Shown one piece after another: positions 1 to 9,740 of a stretch of DNA of 64,000 nucleotides. The stretch comes from Strobilurus pachycystidiatus. Lineage: Eukaryota > Basidiomycota > Agaricomycetes > Agaricales > Physalacriaceae. Location: contig JAHLMK010000004.1 in NCBI GenBank assembly GCA_019915135.1, positions 2,480,001 to 2,544,000 of the forward strand. The letters run 5' to 3'. Under the pieces are notes generated by a model that saw only the letters and a program-made list of their open reading frames with translations, was not told the DNA's origin and ran no database searches. The stretch's first letter is position 1. Each line of letters begins with the position of its first letter. The position numbers and the translations under genes were made by a program.

Positions 1-2065
1 GTTGATATGCTGTACGGAGAACAACCCGTACCCAGAGACAACAGATAACATATTCACCATGTACAAGGCAGTGGACCGTAAAGTCAAGCCTGTTTCAGGC
101 ACCTTCCCAGAAGAAGCCAGGGTATTACGAACCATACCAAAGGATCCCTTATTATCACTCGAAACCTTACCATTTATTTTCCCGGAGTTTATCCCTACAG
201 CACGATTAACCACAGACCGAATGAACAGCCTAGAAGTTAATCAAGAAGGATTTCTCTTACCAGAAGAAGAAAAGCTTTTCAAACATATTCTTCGGTTGCA
301 TGAAAAGGATCGCGGTACATTGAGTCGGGAATACTTCTCAGACTATATAATGGCCACCGTACCACACGTCCCTTGGGAATACAGAAACATTCCAATACCC
401 CCTGGAATCAGAGACAAGGTAGTAGAACTGCTCAAAGGCAAAATAGCAGCAGGAGTATACGAACCCAGCCAGTCATCCTACCGATGCAGATGGTTTTGCG
501 TATTGAAGAAAAACGGAACACTACGCATGATCCATGATCTACAACCACTCAACAAAGTATCCATACGAGATGCAGGACAACTACCCATTATAGACGATTT
601 TGTAGAACCATTTGGAGGAAGTCAGTGCTTCACAGTATTTGATCTATTTTGGGGATTTGACGCAAGATTAGTCCATCCAAAATCCCGAGATCTAACAGCA
701 TTCTATACGCCTCTAGGATTGCTATGACTCACTGCACTACCAATGGGATATACCAATTCACCAGCAGAATTCCAAAACTGCATGACATTCGTCTTACAAC
801 CTGAAATTCCAGAATCAGCCAATATATTCATTGACAACTTAGGAATTAAAGGACCTCGAACAGCATACCCTGATAAACATGGTCAACCGGAACGCCTTAA
901 AGAAAATCCTGGAATTAGGCGTTTTATATGGGAACATGCCCAAGATGTTCATCGTGTCATACATCGTGTAGAGTGTGTCGGTGCTACATTTTCACCTAAG
1001 AAAGTCCAAATGTGTCGACCAAAAGCAGTGATAGTAGGACAAACATGCAGTGCGGAGGATCGTACACCAGATCAAGAGCGAGTATCCAAGATCTTGAAAT
1101 GGCCAACACCCACCACTGTTACTGAAGTCAGGGGCTTTCTGGGACTATGTGGCACAGTACAAATCTGGATAGAAAATTATTCACAATTAGCACAACCACT
1201 CACAGAACTGACACAAGCAACACAAGACTTTATCTGAACAGAAAAACGCAATCAAGCCTTCGAAACGTTAAAAGCCAAAGTAGCAGACACAACAGCGCTT
1301 CGTGCAATTGACTACAGGTCCAAAGAACCTATAATCCTGTCAGTAGACACCAGCTATATTGCTGTAGGAATGATTCTTTCACAAAGAGATGATTGAGGCA
1401 TAAGGCGACCAGCTCGATATGGATCATTACCCTTAAATTCAGTCAAATGCAGATATTCCCAGCCAAAACTGGAACTATATGGGCTATATCCAGCATTGCG
1501 ACATTGGCGAATATACCTAATCGGAGCACCCTCGCTAACGGTAGAAATGGATGTCAAATACATAAAGGGAATGCTTAACGAACCGGATCTACAACCAACC
1601 GCAGTAATCAACAGGTGGATTCAAGGAATTTTAATGTTTGACTTCAAACTAAAACATGTACCAGCTACCAGATTCAAAGGACCAGATGCACTATCCCGAC
1701 GAAGAGCAGCACCTGGAGAAGAACCTAATGAACTGCAACATGAGGATGACGAATGGCTGGACAACATAGCACTCATGACCTTGATTCCAAGTCTGGACCA
1801 ATTTCAAAGCAACGGACAACAACTAAAAAAAGTACTAGAAAATGCACAGGAGCCAGGCACAAACCAAACCTCTCCTCGACAAAATACAGCCGATCAAGAA
1901 TTACATGAAATCTACAACTATTTAAACAGTGACGAAAGCTCAAAACTGCAGCTAAGTCAGCAATTCTCAACTAATCAGCAAAGAAAACAGGAGAGGTCCT
2001 TTTGGGATGCGTCGCAGCCAAGCCCGGACTCCGTGTGCATCTCCTGTGCCACGACGCTCGCTTAG
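1..2065 (+). pseudogene. Ty3/gypsy pol remnant (RT to RNase H and connection), 5' end outside window
   Basis: One frame runs through the whole segment and reads as Ty3/gypsy pol. A pre-RT region around 160-400 is followed by reverse transcriptase. Visible RT motifs are a KKNGTLRMIHDLQPLN block near 505-555, the TVFDL block near 640 and ALPMGYTNSPAEFQ near 730-775. The catalytic YxDD box has become FIDN near 830, so the second Asp is lost. A FLGLCG block near 1135 leads into RNase H, and DALSRR near 1690 marks the start of the integrase connection. In-frame TGA stops lie at about 725, 1235 and 1395; all three can be explained by C-to-T or G-to-A transitions. The homology stops near 1990, before the integrase core. 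In life the protein would have copied the element's RNA into DNA. This copy is dead. The family assignment is firm; the element's outer ends are not visible. Confidence 0.9.
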
Positions 2066-2325
2066 GCAACTTCATCATCACAAACATTGACAAGAGTGGA
2101 GGAGACGGCACTCGCTATGCGTACATCATGTGTCTTGACAACACCCCCCAGTTTACCTATCATTCCTACCAGCGGGTAGTCGTTGCCAACGAGCACATTG
2201 ATTATATTTTGGGAATGGAAGCCGATCAAGTGATGCCCGACGAGAAGCGATGGATGAGAGTAGCCGAGAAACATAGGGAGACCCTCGATATGATATTCAT
2301 GGACAAGCGCGTACGATACACGTAG
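1990..2325 (+). pseudogene. Unrecognised coding-like segment fused to the end of the gypsy remnant
   Basis: A second frame opens around 2002 where gypsy pol homology fails and runs to a TAG at 2323-2325. The predicted protein of about 107 residues has balanced composition, with segments such as GGDGTRYAYIMCLDNT and HIDYILGMEADQVMP. It reads like real protein but I do not recognise the family. It may be an accessory part of the same retroelement or a captured host fragment. Only the coding-like composition supports it. Confidence 0.35.
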
Positions 2326-2451
2326 CGTACAGATAGACGAAAACCACCACTTAGAAAAAAATAAATACGGCGGACAACAAAAAACGTGACCAACAACGGA
2401 CGTGAAAAGCAAACAAAGGGGAAAACAACACTTAGCAAAGCACCATCATCA

Positions 2452-3049
2452 TGCCAAACGAAAGCAACATGTTCCGCCGCCTACTGCGCATTATCAAAAG
2501 GCAAACAGAAGGAACTGATGAACCAACGCTAGACGAGAACGCTCAGGAGATTGAAGTACGCGCACTTCACTGACAAATTAACCCGCTTGACAAAGATTAT
2601 AGCCACCGTCGGATCTCCCCACTTATGAGCAATCTCTAAACCACTATATGCAACGATGGGCTCTTTCTCGCCCACCTAGATTCCCACAGCCCGCACGTTT
2701 GTACCAACCTCGTCGCCTTCGCCTACTTGAATTGTCTCTCGATGCCGCCCAATTTCTTGGCGAGCTCCTTCCAGTTTTGCGAGCCACACCCAGCACCGAA
2801 CATCTCGTCAATATCTTCCATGACGAATTAGTCAATAGCGCTCGCCTGTATACGGACCAGTATAGACGCACACAGGACGGAATGCTCGAGGCTGAACCAA
2901 CCATCACATCGCCCTCCAGCGCCGTTCCATCCCTATTTCCTAGCCATGAAATTGAGACCATCACCGGACACTCCATCCCATACATATCCGTCACAGAGGG
3001 ACCTCCATCCTATCGGGGTATTGATCGCCTACACAACGAGCTCACATAG
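2452..3049 (+). pseudogene. Unrecognised coding remnants, possibly retroelement-associated
   Basis: A short frame starts at an ATG at 2452 (MPNESNMFRRLLRIIKR) and stops near 2574. A second frame from about 2625 to 3049 encodes a Pro/Arg-rich start (RPPRFPQPARLYQPRRL), a helical middle (ELSLDAAQFLGELLPVL) and a hydrophilic end. A splice joining the two is possible but not proven. I do not recognise the family. Being bracketed by gypsy pol and an LTR-like block, it could be a gag-like or accessory retroelement gene. Confidence 0.35.
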
Positions 3050-3332
3050 GGACATGGTGGAGCGCCGCTACACCAGAGCTGATCAGGATGTTTGAGAATT
3101 GAATAAGTTCGTCGCATGCCTTTTTTGATATCAAATGCACATAGTTCTTGGAAAATTGATTTTGTGATTGCCAATAGTTGATTGGGGACGATCAAATTTA
3201 TCAGTGCCCCGCGAATGTCACTACGCGAAAGAATTGCACTCAAAAAGTATTATTGGCAAACCACAAAATGATATTCAACAAAAAACTACACAGAGACAAT
3301 TACGTAATATTCCTTATTAGGGCATGAACGCC
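3050..3332. other. Intergenic, AT-rich, no gene seen
   Basis: No coding-like frame, RNA gene or repeat is supported here. The hexamer AACGCC at 3327-3332 matches the hexamer at 3871-3876 and is the possible left target-site copy of the LTR-like block that follows. Confidence 0.4.
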
Positions 3333-3356
3333 ATGACTCAACCACAGAACGCGCCG

Positions 3357-3389
3357 GAACATTCCGGAACATGTCGGAACATTCCGGAA
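3357..3389. promoter_or_regulatory. Heat-shock-element array (seven GAA/TTC pentamers)
   Basis: GAA or its complement TTC recurs every 5 bp in alternating orientation at 3357, 3362, 3367, 3372, 3377, 3382 and 3387. Only the unit at 3372 (TGT) deviates. This nGAAnnTTCn geometry is the known binding pattern of the heat-shock factor trimer. It lies about 90-120 bp upstream of the TATA box at 3476. Confidence 0.65.
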
Positions 3390-3407
3390 AAGGCAAGAAA
3401 GGACCAT

Positions 3408-3424
3408 TGAGTCAGTATGAGTCA
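3408..3424 (+). promoter_or_regulatory. Two TGAGTCA (Gcn4/AP-1-like) sites
   Basis: TGAGTCA occurs at 3408-3414 and 3418-3424, ten bp apart, and a reverse-orientation TGACTCA sits at the left edge of the block (3334-3340). Fungal bZIP activators of the Gcn4 type bind this heptamer. The sites lie between the heat-shock-like array and the TATA box. Confidence 0.5.
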
Positions 3425-3475
3425 GTATCAGTCAATTGTAGTCATAGATCTATTTATAGAATGTAGTCAGTAGCA

Positions 3476-3485
3476 CTATATAAGG
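3476..3485 (+). promoter_or_regulatory. TATA box of the LTR-like block
   Basis: CTATATAAGG is a strong TATA match, placed downstream of the HSE-like and TGAGTCA sites as expected in an LTR U3 region. Confidence 0.55.
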
Positions 3486-3637
3486 GAGCTGAATTGGACC
3501 AAAAGGACGTCAGCTACCCCAATACACAGCTTAGCTCTCAAACTCAGAACGCATTCTCATAAGCCTAAAGACAAGATAATATCATTATCAAGTTAATTAC
3601 AGCTTCCTCGCACACGCTTCCAATCGAAGAACAAGAA

Positions 3638-3765
3638 TTCAAGCAAGTCAAGCAAGTTCCGCAAGTCAAGCAAGTCAAGTTATACAAGTCAAGCAAGTTA
3701 TCGTATTAAGGTGTTTAGAAGACTACAACGGTAGTCAGGCTAGCCCTTCAAGCAAGTCAAGTCAA
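3638..3765 (+). repeat. Degenerate CAAGTCAAG tandem-word array
   Basis: The 9-mer CAAGTCAAG and shorter CAAGT/CAAGC variants recur many times in direct orientation, with short unique interruptions. It lies downstream of the TATA box and so would be in the transcribed leader of the LTR-like block. No coding frame crosses it. Confidence 0.6.
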
Positions 3766-3945
3766 GAATCGTACGCACATCACAAGTCATCTAAAGCTAT
3801 CTCGATAGCTCTCTACCCACTGAACTCAACTGTCACACAGGATCTGTTCGAAACACTTCCGTACCGTGACAACGCCGGCCTTGGCCTTGAATGGAAGGCA
3901 TCACAGAACCAGCTCTCGTGCGTTAACTTGTTATAGACAATGACG

Positions 3946-5708
3946 GGCTCTTAAACCAATTGTCTAGCTGCCTTGCTCATGTGGTCAATTTGGCTGTTGG
4001 TGACTTCATGAAGTCTGTCACCTCAGTTGCCGCCCTCGAGTCCCGCGATGCCATCTGGAACTACGACCCCGAACAACCCAATAACCGTGTGATGGATAAC
4101 AAGTTGGATTTCATTGCTTTTTTGCGCACTCTGGGAACAAAAGTGTGTCTTAACTCATTTCATAAGATTGTTTGCTAACCGTCTGTCCCAGATTCAAGCA
4201 TCCGGGCAGCGTATTGAGGAATTCCACAAGATTCAGGTCCATGAGTGCGATATTCCGATAGCCCTCTCCATGGTTCTGCATGGTAATACTCGGTGGGGAA
4301 CCGCCTTTCTCATGATGGACCGTGGCATCATTCTGAAGAAGGTGTGGTGCTACCATCCACAGCTTATAGTCTTCCCCTCATCTTTTCCAGCCCATCAATC
4401 TTTTTCTCGCCAAGGCCGACATGATTTACGGTCCAATCACCACCTTGCGTAAGGATGGCAAGTTCATCAAGAACATACCCTGGTCGGCCTTCCAGATTGA
4501 CGAGGCGGGCTGGGAGCACATTGCTGACTGCCGAGCCATCCTTCAAGTGGGTCGTTCTCACAGTCATCTCAAGCCATGCACATTTGTTAACTCACCTCAG
4601 GATGCCAATGAAATCCAGCAAATCTTCTCCGCCCAAGAGCAGGCGACAATTCATTTAGCTCTTTCTGGCATGGAGAGTTTGATCATAAAGTGGGAAAAGA
4701 AGCGCAAGAACCCCCGATACACCCTATACCATGATGGACTCGATGAAGCATTAGCAAAGGCCGGGAAATATTACAAGAACTTTGACAGGAAACCCTGGAT
4801 TGTCTTGGGCATGTGTACGCTCTTCCTTTTATCTTGCCCCGACATTCTCACTGAATTTGCAAGTTCAGTCATCCACCCATACTACAAGCTGGAGTGGATT
4901 TGTCTTCATTGGGGTAGTGCTGTGGAGCAAGCAGCGGAAATTGCTGCTGGTAATAAAAAGGCCAAGAACTGGCATGACGAAGCGGACAAGATTGTTGAGG
5001 AGGCGGTGTGTTATCCATAATTTCTGCATCACTCTCCTGATATGTCGCTAGATGGAGAGCTATTGGCCAAAGCGCCTTACCTTTGACAACGACAACAATG
5101 CCAACGCCTCGGATGATGACGTAGCTGACAGTGAGGAGGAGGAAGTAGTCATTGTGCAGCCACCTCCAGCCGAGGCCGAGGAGGAAGACAACGAGGACCC
5201 TGCCGTGGTCTTTGCTCGCCATCGTAAGAGTTTGGCTAATAAGAAGGCTGCCGGATTCTCTGGATGGCAGGCTGAGCTCCGCGCATACAGTAAGGATATC
5301 CCATCCTCCGCCAAGGCGGACATGGACCTATGCAAGTACTGGGAGGTGAGTTAGCAATTGCCTCTCATGGATGTACCTGACAGTGTGATCATCCAGAAAG
5401 CAAGTTGCCGCTATCCCACAGTAGGTCGTCTTGCTCTTGACGTGCTCCCGGTACAAGCCTCGTCAGTACCCTGCGAACGCCTCTTTTCTTCCAGTAAGCA
5501 GGACGCCGACCAACTTCGGGCACGCATCGGGCCTCTTCGATTCGAGCAGACCCAGGTTTTGAAGTACCGGTGGCGAAGGGAAGGTGTGGACTTTGCACAA
5601 ACCAATGGTGCTATACGGGAGGTTGTTACCATTGGTGAGTATGAGGCTATGTTGGCAGACGATGATGAGATGGCGCGCCTCGACGCGATGCTTGTACCCC
5701 GCCCGTAG
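3946..5708 (+). pseudogene. hAT-family transposase, 3' two-thirds (seven exons), 5' end lost
   Basis: A consistent exon chain reads through 3946-4142, 4192-4341, 4391-4546, 4601-4812, 4864-5005, 5052-5345 and 5397-5708, with GT-AG introns of about 46-54 bp. The protein carries the hAT core: CLAHVVNLAVGDFMK near the start, GNTRWGTAFLMM in exon 2, SVIHPYYKLEW in exon 5, and the C-terminal dimerisation block in exon 7 (VPCERLFSSSKQ, then LRFEQTQVLKYRW). hAT transposases cut and paste DNA between short terminal inverted repeats. The N-terminal BED finger and first catalytic Asp are missing, because homology fades at 3946 next to the LTR-like block. A TDNA-like string just upstream (about 3865) may be the broken junction. 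Remaining exons have no stop, so the truncation may be fairly recent. Confidence 0.88.
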
Positions 5709-5826
5709 TCCAATTGTGATAATATATTGCCTTGTGATGAGTATCTTAGTTGGAAGACAAACGGCACAAACAAGATTGTTATACGCCGTTAACCCCCCAC
5801 ACAAGAGTATCTGCCCTATTGTTAAC

Positions 5827-6587
5827 TCACTGGTCTGCCCCAACAATCTCCTCCTCCGCAGACAGTGTTTCCTTCCCTTGGCGACGGCGATGGCGTTTGG
5901 ATAAGTTATTCATGGAATGTATGTTGTGTTCTGTCACAGAGTAGTCATCCCGGCGTTTAATCTTGGCTGCACGGGGAAGAATGTTAGGATTCAGGCTAGG
6001 GAAATGAATATGCATATGTAGGAATGTTCAAAGAACACGTACGCAAAGCGGCGCTGTTCCTGCTTGCGCCGTATCTCTGGGCGATGCGTGGCACAATACA
6101 TCTCATTGTGAGCCTTGTGCTGATCCAGGTACTTCCGATACTCGGTGGGATTTTGTTTGCGCGCAGCACGTAACCGAGCCATTCCAAGTGCCGCCGCCGA
6201 CTTCTTGCTTGCTGATGAAACAGCAGTGTTAACGGGAATGGTAGAAATGGTGGGAGGAGCAGGACGGGGTTGAGAATGGACGGGGTGGCGTTGACAATGT
6301 TGGATGATCAACGGCACGTTGGAATTGATGCTGGATGACTCGCTGCCAGAGTCTTCGCCGGCAGTGGTGGGCGTGGGGGTTGGTGGGACATCCAGTGCGG
6401 AACAGGGGATGAAAGGTGTAGTAATGTCCGAGGTTTAGCTCCAGATCACCGCCATGTCATAAAGCCGGTCAAAAAGTATGCGCTCGTTGCTGGTAGTGGC
6501 TCCGCGGCAGTCAGAGAGATATGCGGCAGCGGCTTGTTCAGGAAGACGGTGGCAATATCGACCACTAGCGCCTTTGGTCCGCGCCAT
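5827..6587 (-). pseudogene. Decayed basic protein, paralogue of the gene at 7051-8477
   Basis: The minus-strand start ATG at 6585-6587 begins MARTKGASGRY. The frame continues to 6043 with one in-frame TAA at 6435-6437. A GTACGT...GTGCAG intron leads to a last exon 5827-5966 ending in a basic/acidic tail (KRHRRRQGKE). The N-terminus matches the plus-strand gene at 7051 (shared MART, Y, AA, TT and E spacing), and so does a basic block (AARKQNPTEYRKYLDQHKAH versus KHRQEINADPVLRDLYRAKH). The basic YRxxHRxE-rich region could bind nucleic acid, but I know no named family. The nonsense codon makes it a pseudogene unless read through. Confidence 0.6.
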
Positions 6588-7050
6588 GGTGGTGGTAAAC
6601 GCCTAAGTTGGATTAGATATCAGTCATGATCAAACCTGCAGAGATATACCTCAAAGAATGAGATGCACAAAACAAAACTTGCAGGGAGTAAAGTTTGTGA
6701 GTTGATCAATCAGAAAGGTTTCAATAAGACTCTGCTACAGGCAAATGAGGAATGCGTCGAGGAGGGAGAAGATGTACAGTCAATAGATGTGGCTTATGTG
6801 GGGGGTTAACACTTGCTGAGGTTGTGAGAGGGGTTAACAACATACCAAGGATTGGCACCGACCCACGGAGTTTACACTGGAAGGATTAGCCATGGGATCT
6901 ACTATCGTCAAATGAGAAGAACTTGCTCGGAATAGTATTAACGCGTTGCCTGTGCTGGACAGTTGAAAGTTCGGTCTCCTTGTTTACTCGGGTACGGCTT
7001 TGGATTGATCGATCAAAGTCCAACTTCCTTTCCGACCACCACCAACAACA
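6588..7050. other. Divergent intergenic region between the two paralogues
   Basis: The space between the two head-to-head starts (6587 minus, 7051 plus) would contain both promoters. No TATA box or repeat is obvious, and a short frame on the plus strand here has no coding character. Confidence 0.3.
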
Positions 7051-8477
7051 ATGGCCCGGACGCCAATCTCTAGCGCGCACTACACGGACATCAAGTCCCC
7101 GCAGAAGGCGGCCGAACAGTACATAGACGACCAAACCGGCTGCACCACGGCGCGGGAGTACGACCTCCGAGCACTCGCCTACGAGCTGGCTACACTCGTA
7201 CGGCTGAACTGGGCTTACACCACGCCCGACGCCGTCCCTCTGTATGATCTTGTCAACCTGCCAGCAGTTCCTCGTCCCCGTAGCCCACCACCGCCCTCTT
7301 AGACACTCGTCCCATACGGATACGGCAGCGATGAAAGTGACGCGGGCACGGACGTTGACAACGATTACCGCGTGTTCGACGCGTTCGACGGCGGTGGACC
7401 CGCGGGGCCGGATCCTCCATATCCCAGCCTCAAAACCACCCCGCTTCCTGCCTCCTCCCCATCCAGCAGCGATGAAGAGCCTCTCATGGTGCAGCATCGC
7501 CGCCATCATCCAATTGCCGCCGCGTCCGCCGAATCCAACGCCGAGCCCTCTAGCCGTCTGCGTAGGCGTGTCCGGCGTCCACCACCCTCTTCACCACGCT
7601 CTCCATCATCCGCGGAATTGTCCGATGGCGCCCGTCCTAGCTGCAAGCGACGACGCGTCTCTTCTGTAGACAGCTCCGAAAGGTAGCTCCGCCGCCGACG
7701 AAGACGATGAGGACGGCGGCAATGGGGATGACGAAGACGACGGCGACGAAACTGCGGCGCGCACCGATGTTGTACCTCCCTTCCACGTCCACATCCCTCT
7801 ACTTCCCTTCGGCCCTGCGCGTGGCCGATTCCAGCCAACAGCCGCGCAAGTGCGTGAGGCACGTATTGCTCAGGATTCATCCCAAGGAAAGGGCAAGGGA
7901 CGGGGAGGCGCAAAGATCTCGAAGGGAACTGTCCAGGGAAGGACCATGGCAACAAAGACATCCGCCCGCCCTTTGCGTGGGCGTGTCTCTATCAGAGGAG
8001 GACCGAGGACGGTGCCTACAGCAAAGGGCGCGGCTCGCATGAGGAGCACCACTCCGGGATACGCGGCTCATCGCAAACGCGCCGCGCAAACTGGCATGGC
8101 AAAGCATCGGCAGGAAATCAACGCCGACCCCGTTCTGCGTGACTTATATCGAGCAAAGCATCGTGAGGAGATGGCGGCGTATCGTGCGCGGCAGAAACAG
8201 TACGTGCAATCTTTTCATTATGAATTTGTTAACTAACACAATGTTTAGAAATACGGAGGCCTCATCGTCCAACGCTGGGCGGCACAACAAGGGGAAAAGA
8301 TCAAAACGTTCTCGAAGGAAGGACAACACGGAGGAGGAGGAAGAGGAGGAAGAGGTTGACGAGTTGGCAGGTGATGGTGGCGATGACGAAGGTGGGGATG
8401 AGCGGCGACGGGATGGGGGAGGCGATGGATCAAGCAGTGCGCCGCGCCGCCGTCGCATTGCTGCCCGTGGAATGTAG
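7051..8477 (+). pseudogene. Decayed basic/acidic-tailed hypothetical protein, paralogue of 5827-6587
   Basis: The frame starts MARTPISSAHYTDIKSP. It has an in-frame TAG at 7300-7302, continues in the same frame to about 7683, and then needs a one-base shift to continue as an acidic stretch (DEDDEDGGNGDDEDDGDE) and a basic domain. An intron at 8200-8248 (GTACGT...TTTAG, branch motif GTTAACTAAC) joins a last exon with a run of eight Glu (near 8330-8353) and an Arg-rich end. Residues near 8060-8199 (KHRQEINADPV, KHREEMAAYRARQKQ) are the block shared with the minus-strand paralogue. No family is recognised. One stop and one frameshift imply decay, and the very high GC content (Pro/Ser/Arg-rich) resembles the TET/JBP gene downstream. 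Confidence 0.6.
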
Positions 8478-8639
8478 TAGCGATTTTGTTTCTTGGCTTT
8501 TGGTAGTTTGAAGCAGGACTTGAAAGCAAAAATCAAATATATTGTGAAATGAGCTACGAAGCACAAGTAATACTATGAAATGAGTTAATGCACATGATAG
8601 GCGCCCTAATGAACGGCACAGTTTTGCGAGCGGGCGGTG

Positions 8640-8935
8640 GCGTCGGCGGCGGGGATGGGCGAGCAATGGACGCGGCGGCGGGCGAGGGCGATGGCAAGGT
8701 GCGGCGACACCCTGGCAGGTGATGGAAGGCCTCAGCTCTCAAAAACTCCGCAGCGGATAAGGGCGCTTATCCGCTGCGGAGTTTTCGAGAGCTGGGAGTC
8801 GGGTCCGCGGCGGGCAGGGGGAGGCAATGGATGCGGCGGCGTGCGAGGGCAGCGGCGGCGTGCGAGGGCGGCGGCCGTTGCGGAGACGCACTGGAGGGTG
8901 ATGGGGGAGTAGTGGTGCATGGGAGCCTCAGTTGA
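8640..8935. repeat. GC-rich duplicated segments flanking a long hairpin
   Basis: Two related GC-rich segments, about 8640-8735 and 8815-8935, share strings such as GCAATGGA(C/T)GCGGCGGCG and a GGTGATGG...CCTCAG end. They flank the hairpin at 8733-8794. The order suggests a foldback insertion into, or template switching within, a small tandem duplication. No coding frame is convincing. Confidence 0.5.
8733..8794. repeat. Near-perfect inverted repeat (arms ~29 bp)
   Basis: The left arm begins CAGCTCTC and runs through CTCCGCAGCGGATAAG. After a GGCG loop the right arm mirrors it, ending GAGAGCTG, with a single mismatch in the A/T run. As DNA it could extrude a cruciform; as RNA it would be a very stable stem. 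It does not look like a eukaryotic terminator and has no flanking target duplication that I can see. Confidence 0.75.
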
Positions 8936-9740
8936 GGGCTTACCCCGTCGTAGATCCAGATCTACGAATGCGTCAGCCCATCAAACGGATACGCCAGAGT
9001 AAATCCGGCGCATCCAAACAGAAAAGAATGGAATGTACGCACCCGGAATGAGCGCCCGCATCCGAGCGGCGCACTCGGTTCTTGTTGACGGGCCCCGCCC
9101 ATTTCCCATCCTTCGTCGGGGCGGGGGTCGAGCCGTCCTCCATGGTCGGCGTCCGGGGTCGTGGTTGCGGTCGCTGTGCCAGCCGTGTTGGCTGGTGGTG
9201 GGAGCGTTGAGAGAGCGAGATCGATGATGTCATCGATCTCGGCCAGTCCAGAGCTGGGTCGGAGTTGAACTCCGACTCTTACCCAGCAACCACAACGACG
9301 GCGGCATGCTGCGCATCATTGGCGCGTATCTGCTGCCGAACGCACTCTACCGCTGCACTCTGCCTATCTCCTTGAGCCATGTTCCGCGTCCCACCCGCCT
9401 TCAACGTTGATTTGCACGTCGTGCCTCAAGTAAGTGCTTTGCACGTGATGTTTGGGTTTAATTTGTTGACTGCTCTCAACACAAGCTTGACTTCCAACCA
9501 CCACCCCAAAAGCAACCAACGCGCCCCACTGCCGGAACTTTGTACGCAGGTAGGTCTGCCCTCCCTTTTGCTTTCTTTTCTCTCCTCTTCTTCGTCTTCA
9601 CCCCCGCTCTGGCGCGTCGTGCCCGACGACTCAACCATGGGACGCGACCGCATGGCGCGTTGAAGTGGGGGGTCTTTTGAATCCCTTGTTTTGCTTTTTC
9701 TATTTATTTCATCGACTCATACTGACGGTTTCTTTCAGCA
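8936..9740. other. GC-rich intergenic region with two small palindromes
   Basis: No gene is supported. A perfect 24-bp palindrome centred on GATGATGTCATC spans 9217-9240. A second hairpin spans 9253-9287, with GCTGGGT pairing to ACCCAGC and GGAGTT to AACTCC. The region directly upstream of the TET/JBP start at 9741 (pyrimidine-rich 9570-9740) may contain its promoter. Confidence 0.4.

Larger units (their letters stand above)
3333..3870 (+). repeat. Solo-LTR-like block with strong promoter features
   Basis: The block is flanked by AACGCC on both sides, which fits a 5-6 bp target duplication of an LTR retrotransposon insertion. It holds a heat-shock-element-like array, two TGAGTCA sites, a TATA box (CTATATAAGG) and then a long run of CAAGTCAAG words, an order typical of U3-R-U5. 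Its left edge begins ATGACTCA rather than a clean TG and its right edge is CGTGAC(A), so the exact ends are uncertain. No internal retrotransposon region is attached. An alternative is a promoter region of another element type. Confidence 0.5.

Noticed and set aside
7200..8560. Long minus-strand frames in the GC-rich region
   Set aside because: They mirror the plus-strand Pro/Arg/Glu-rich coding sequence; the plus strand has the splice sites, the paralogue match and sensible composition.
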